From positions 1-5,549 of the forward strand of contig DNSZ01000125.1 in the NCBI GenBank assembly GCA_003500165.1: DNA of 5,549 nucleotides, written 5' to 3'. Of this stretch, positions 5,278 to 5,549 are shown one piece after another. The notes under the pieces are model-generated. The model made no database searches and was not told the DNA's origin. It saw only the letters and a program-made list of their open reading frames with translations. The position numbers were made by a program, and so were the translations under genes. Position 1 is the first letter of the stretch. The number at the start of each line of letters is the position of its first letter. Origin of the DNA: Paracoccaceae bacterium (lineage in GTDB: Bacteria; Pseudomonadota; Alphaproteobacteria; Rhodobacterales; Rhodobacteraceae).

Positions 5278-5549
5278 ATGTCCGTCCGCACCCTCGTCAA
5301 ATCCATCCAGGACATCATGCGCCAGGACACCGGCGTCGATGGCGACGCCCAGCGCATCAGCCAGCTGTGCTGGATGTTCTTCCTCAAGATCATCGACGAC
5401 CAGGACCAGGAACTCGAACTCCTGAAGGACGTCTATCGCTCGCCCATCCCCGACCGCCTGCAATGGCGTGCGTGGGCCGCCGACCCCGAGGGGATCACCG
5501 GCGAGGACCTGCTCACCTTCATCAACGGCGACCTCTTCCCGACGCTGAA
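5278..5549 (+). CDS. hsdM: Type I restriction-modification DNA methyltransferase subunit, N-terminal part (HsdM, partial)
   Basis: The first 90 codons of a methylase subunit are visible before the window ends. MSVRTLVKSIQDIMRQDTGV and DAQRISQLCWMFFLKIIDDQDQELEL are typical of the helical HsdM_N domain of type IB methylases, which contacts the S subunit and the target DNA. The S-adenosylmethionine motif and NPPF catalytic motif lie beyond the edge. HsdM with HsdS methylates adenine in the recognition sequence and, with HsdR, forms the restriction complex. The start is 3 nt after the preceding stop; an AAGGA at 5260-5264 is a distant but possible ribosome binding site, and re-initiation is plausible. 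GC-rich codon use resumes here, matching hsdR and not the gene in between. Confidence 0.93.
   Translation, partial: MSVRTLVKSIQDIMRQDTGVDGDAQRISQLCWMFFLKIIDDQDQELELLKDVYRSPIPDRLQWRAWAADPEGITGEDLLTFINGDLFPTL

Overview
The window is GC-rich and reads as accessory DNA from an alphaproteobacterium, most like a Rhodobacterales, rhizobial or sphingomonad plasmid or integrative conjugative element. The evidence is codon use strongly biased to G/C at third positions, an ArdC-type antirestriction gene, a stand-alone WGR-domain gene, a FitAB/VapBC toxin-antitoxin pair and a type I restriction-modification operon. The species cannot be fixed from this sequence, and no integrase, replication or transfer gene is visible.

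Layout. Positions 1-484 (minus strand) hold the 5' part of ardC, running off the left edge. Positions 485-991 form a very GC-rich non-coding stretch with at least three strong hairpins and several smaller dyads. A 71-residue WGR-domain protein follows (992-1207, plus). A less GC-rich intergenic region (1208-1404) carries a perfect 17-bp dyad just upstream of an antitoxin gene (1405-1647), followed by its PIN-domain toxin (1657-2088). The toxin overlaps by 4 bp the start of hsdR (2085-4538), the restriction/translocation subunit of an EcoEI-like (type IB) system. Between hsdR and the start of hsdM (5278 to the right edge) sits an extra gene (4540-5274), lower in GC than its neighbours. It has the strand order and His/Cys motifs of a caspase/CHAT-like clan CD peptidase.

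From 1405 onward the genes are on one strand with gaps of 9, -4, 1 and 3 nt, so antitoxin, toxin, hsdR, the peptidase-like gene and hsdM probably form one transcription unit, presumably continuing to hsdS outside the window. My reading (inference) is a compound defence island. The type I enzyme cuts foreign DNA, the toxin-antitoxin pair stabilises the operon, and the nested peptidase-like protein is a candidate second-line, possibly abortive, effector. The divergent ardC would protect the element from restriction when it enters a new host. The peptidase-like gene inside the R-M operon is the most noteworthy feature.
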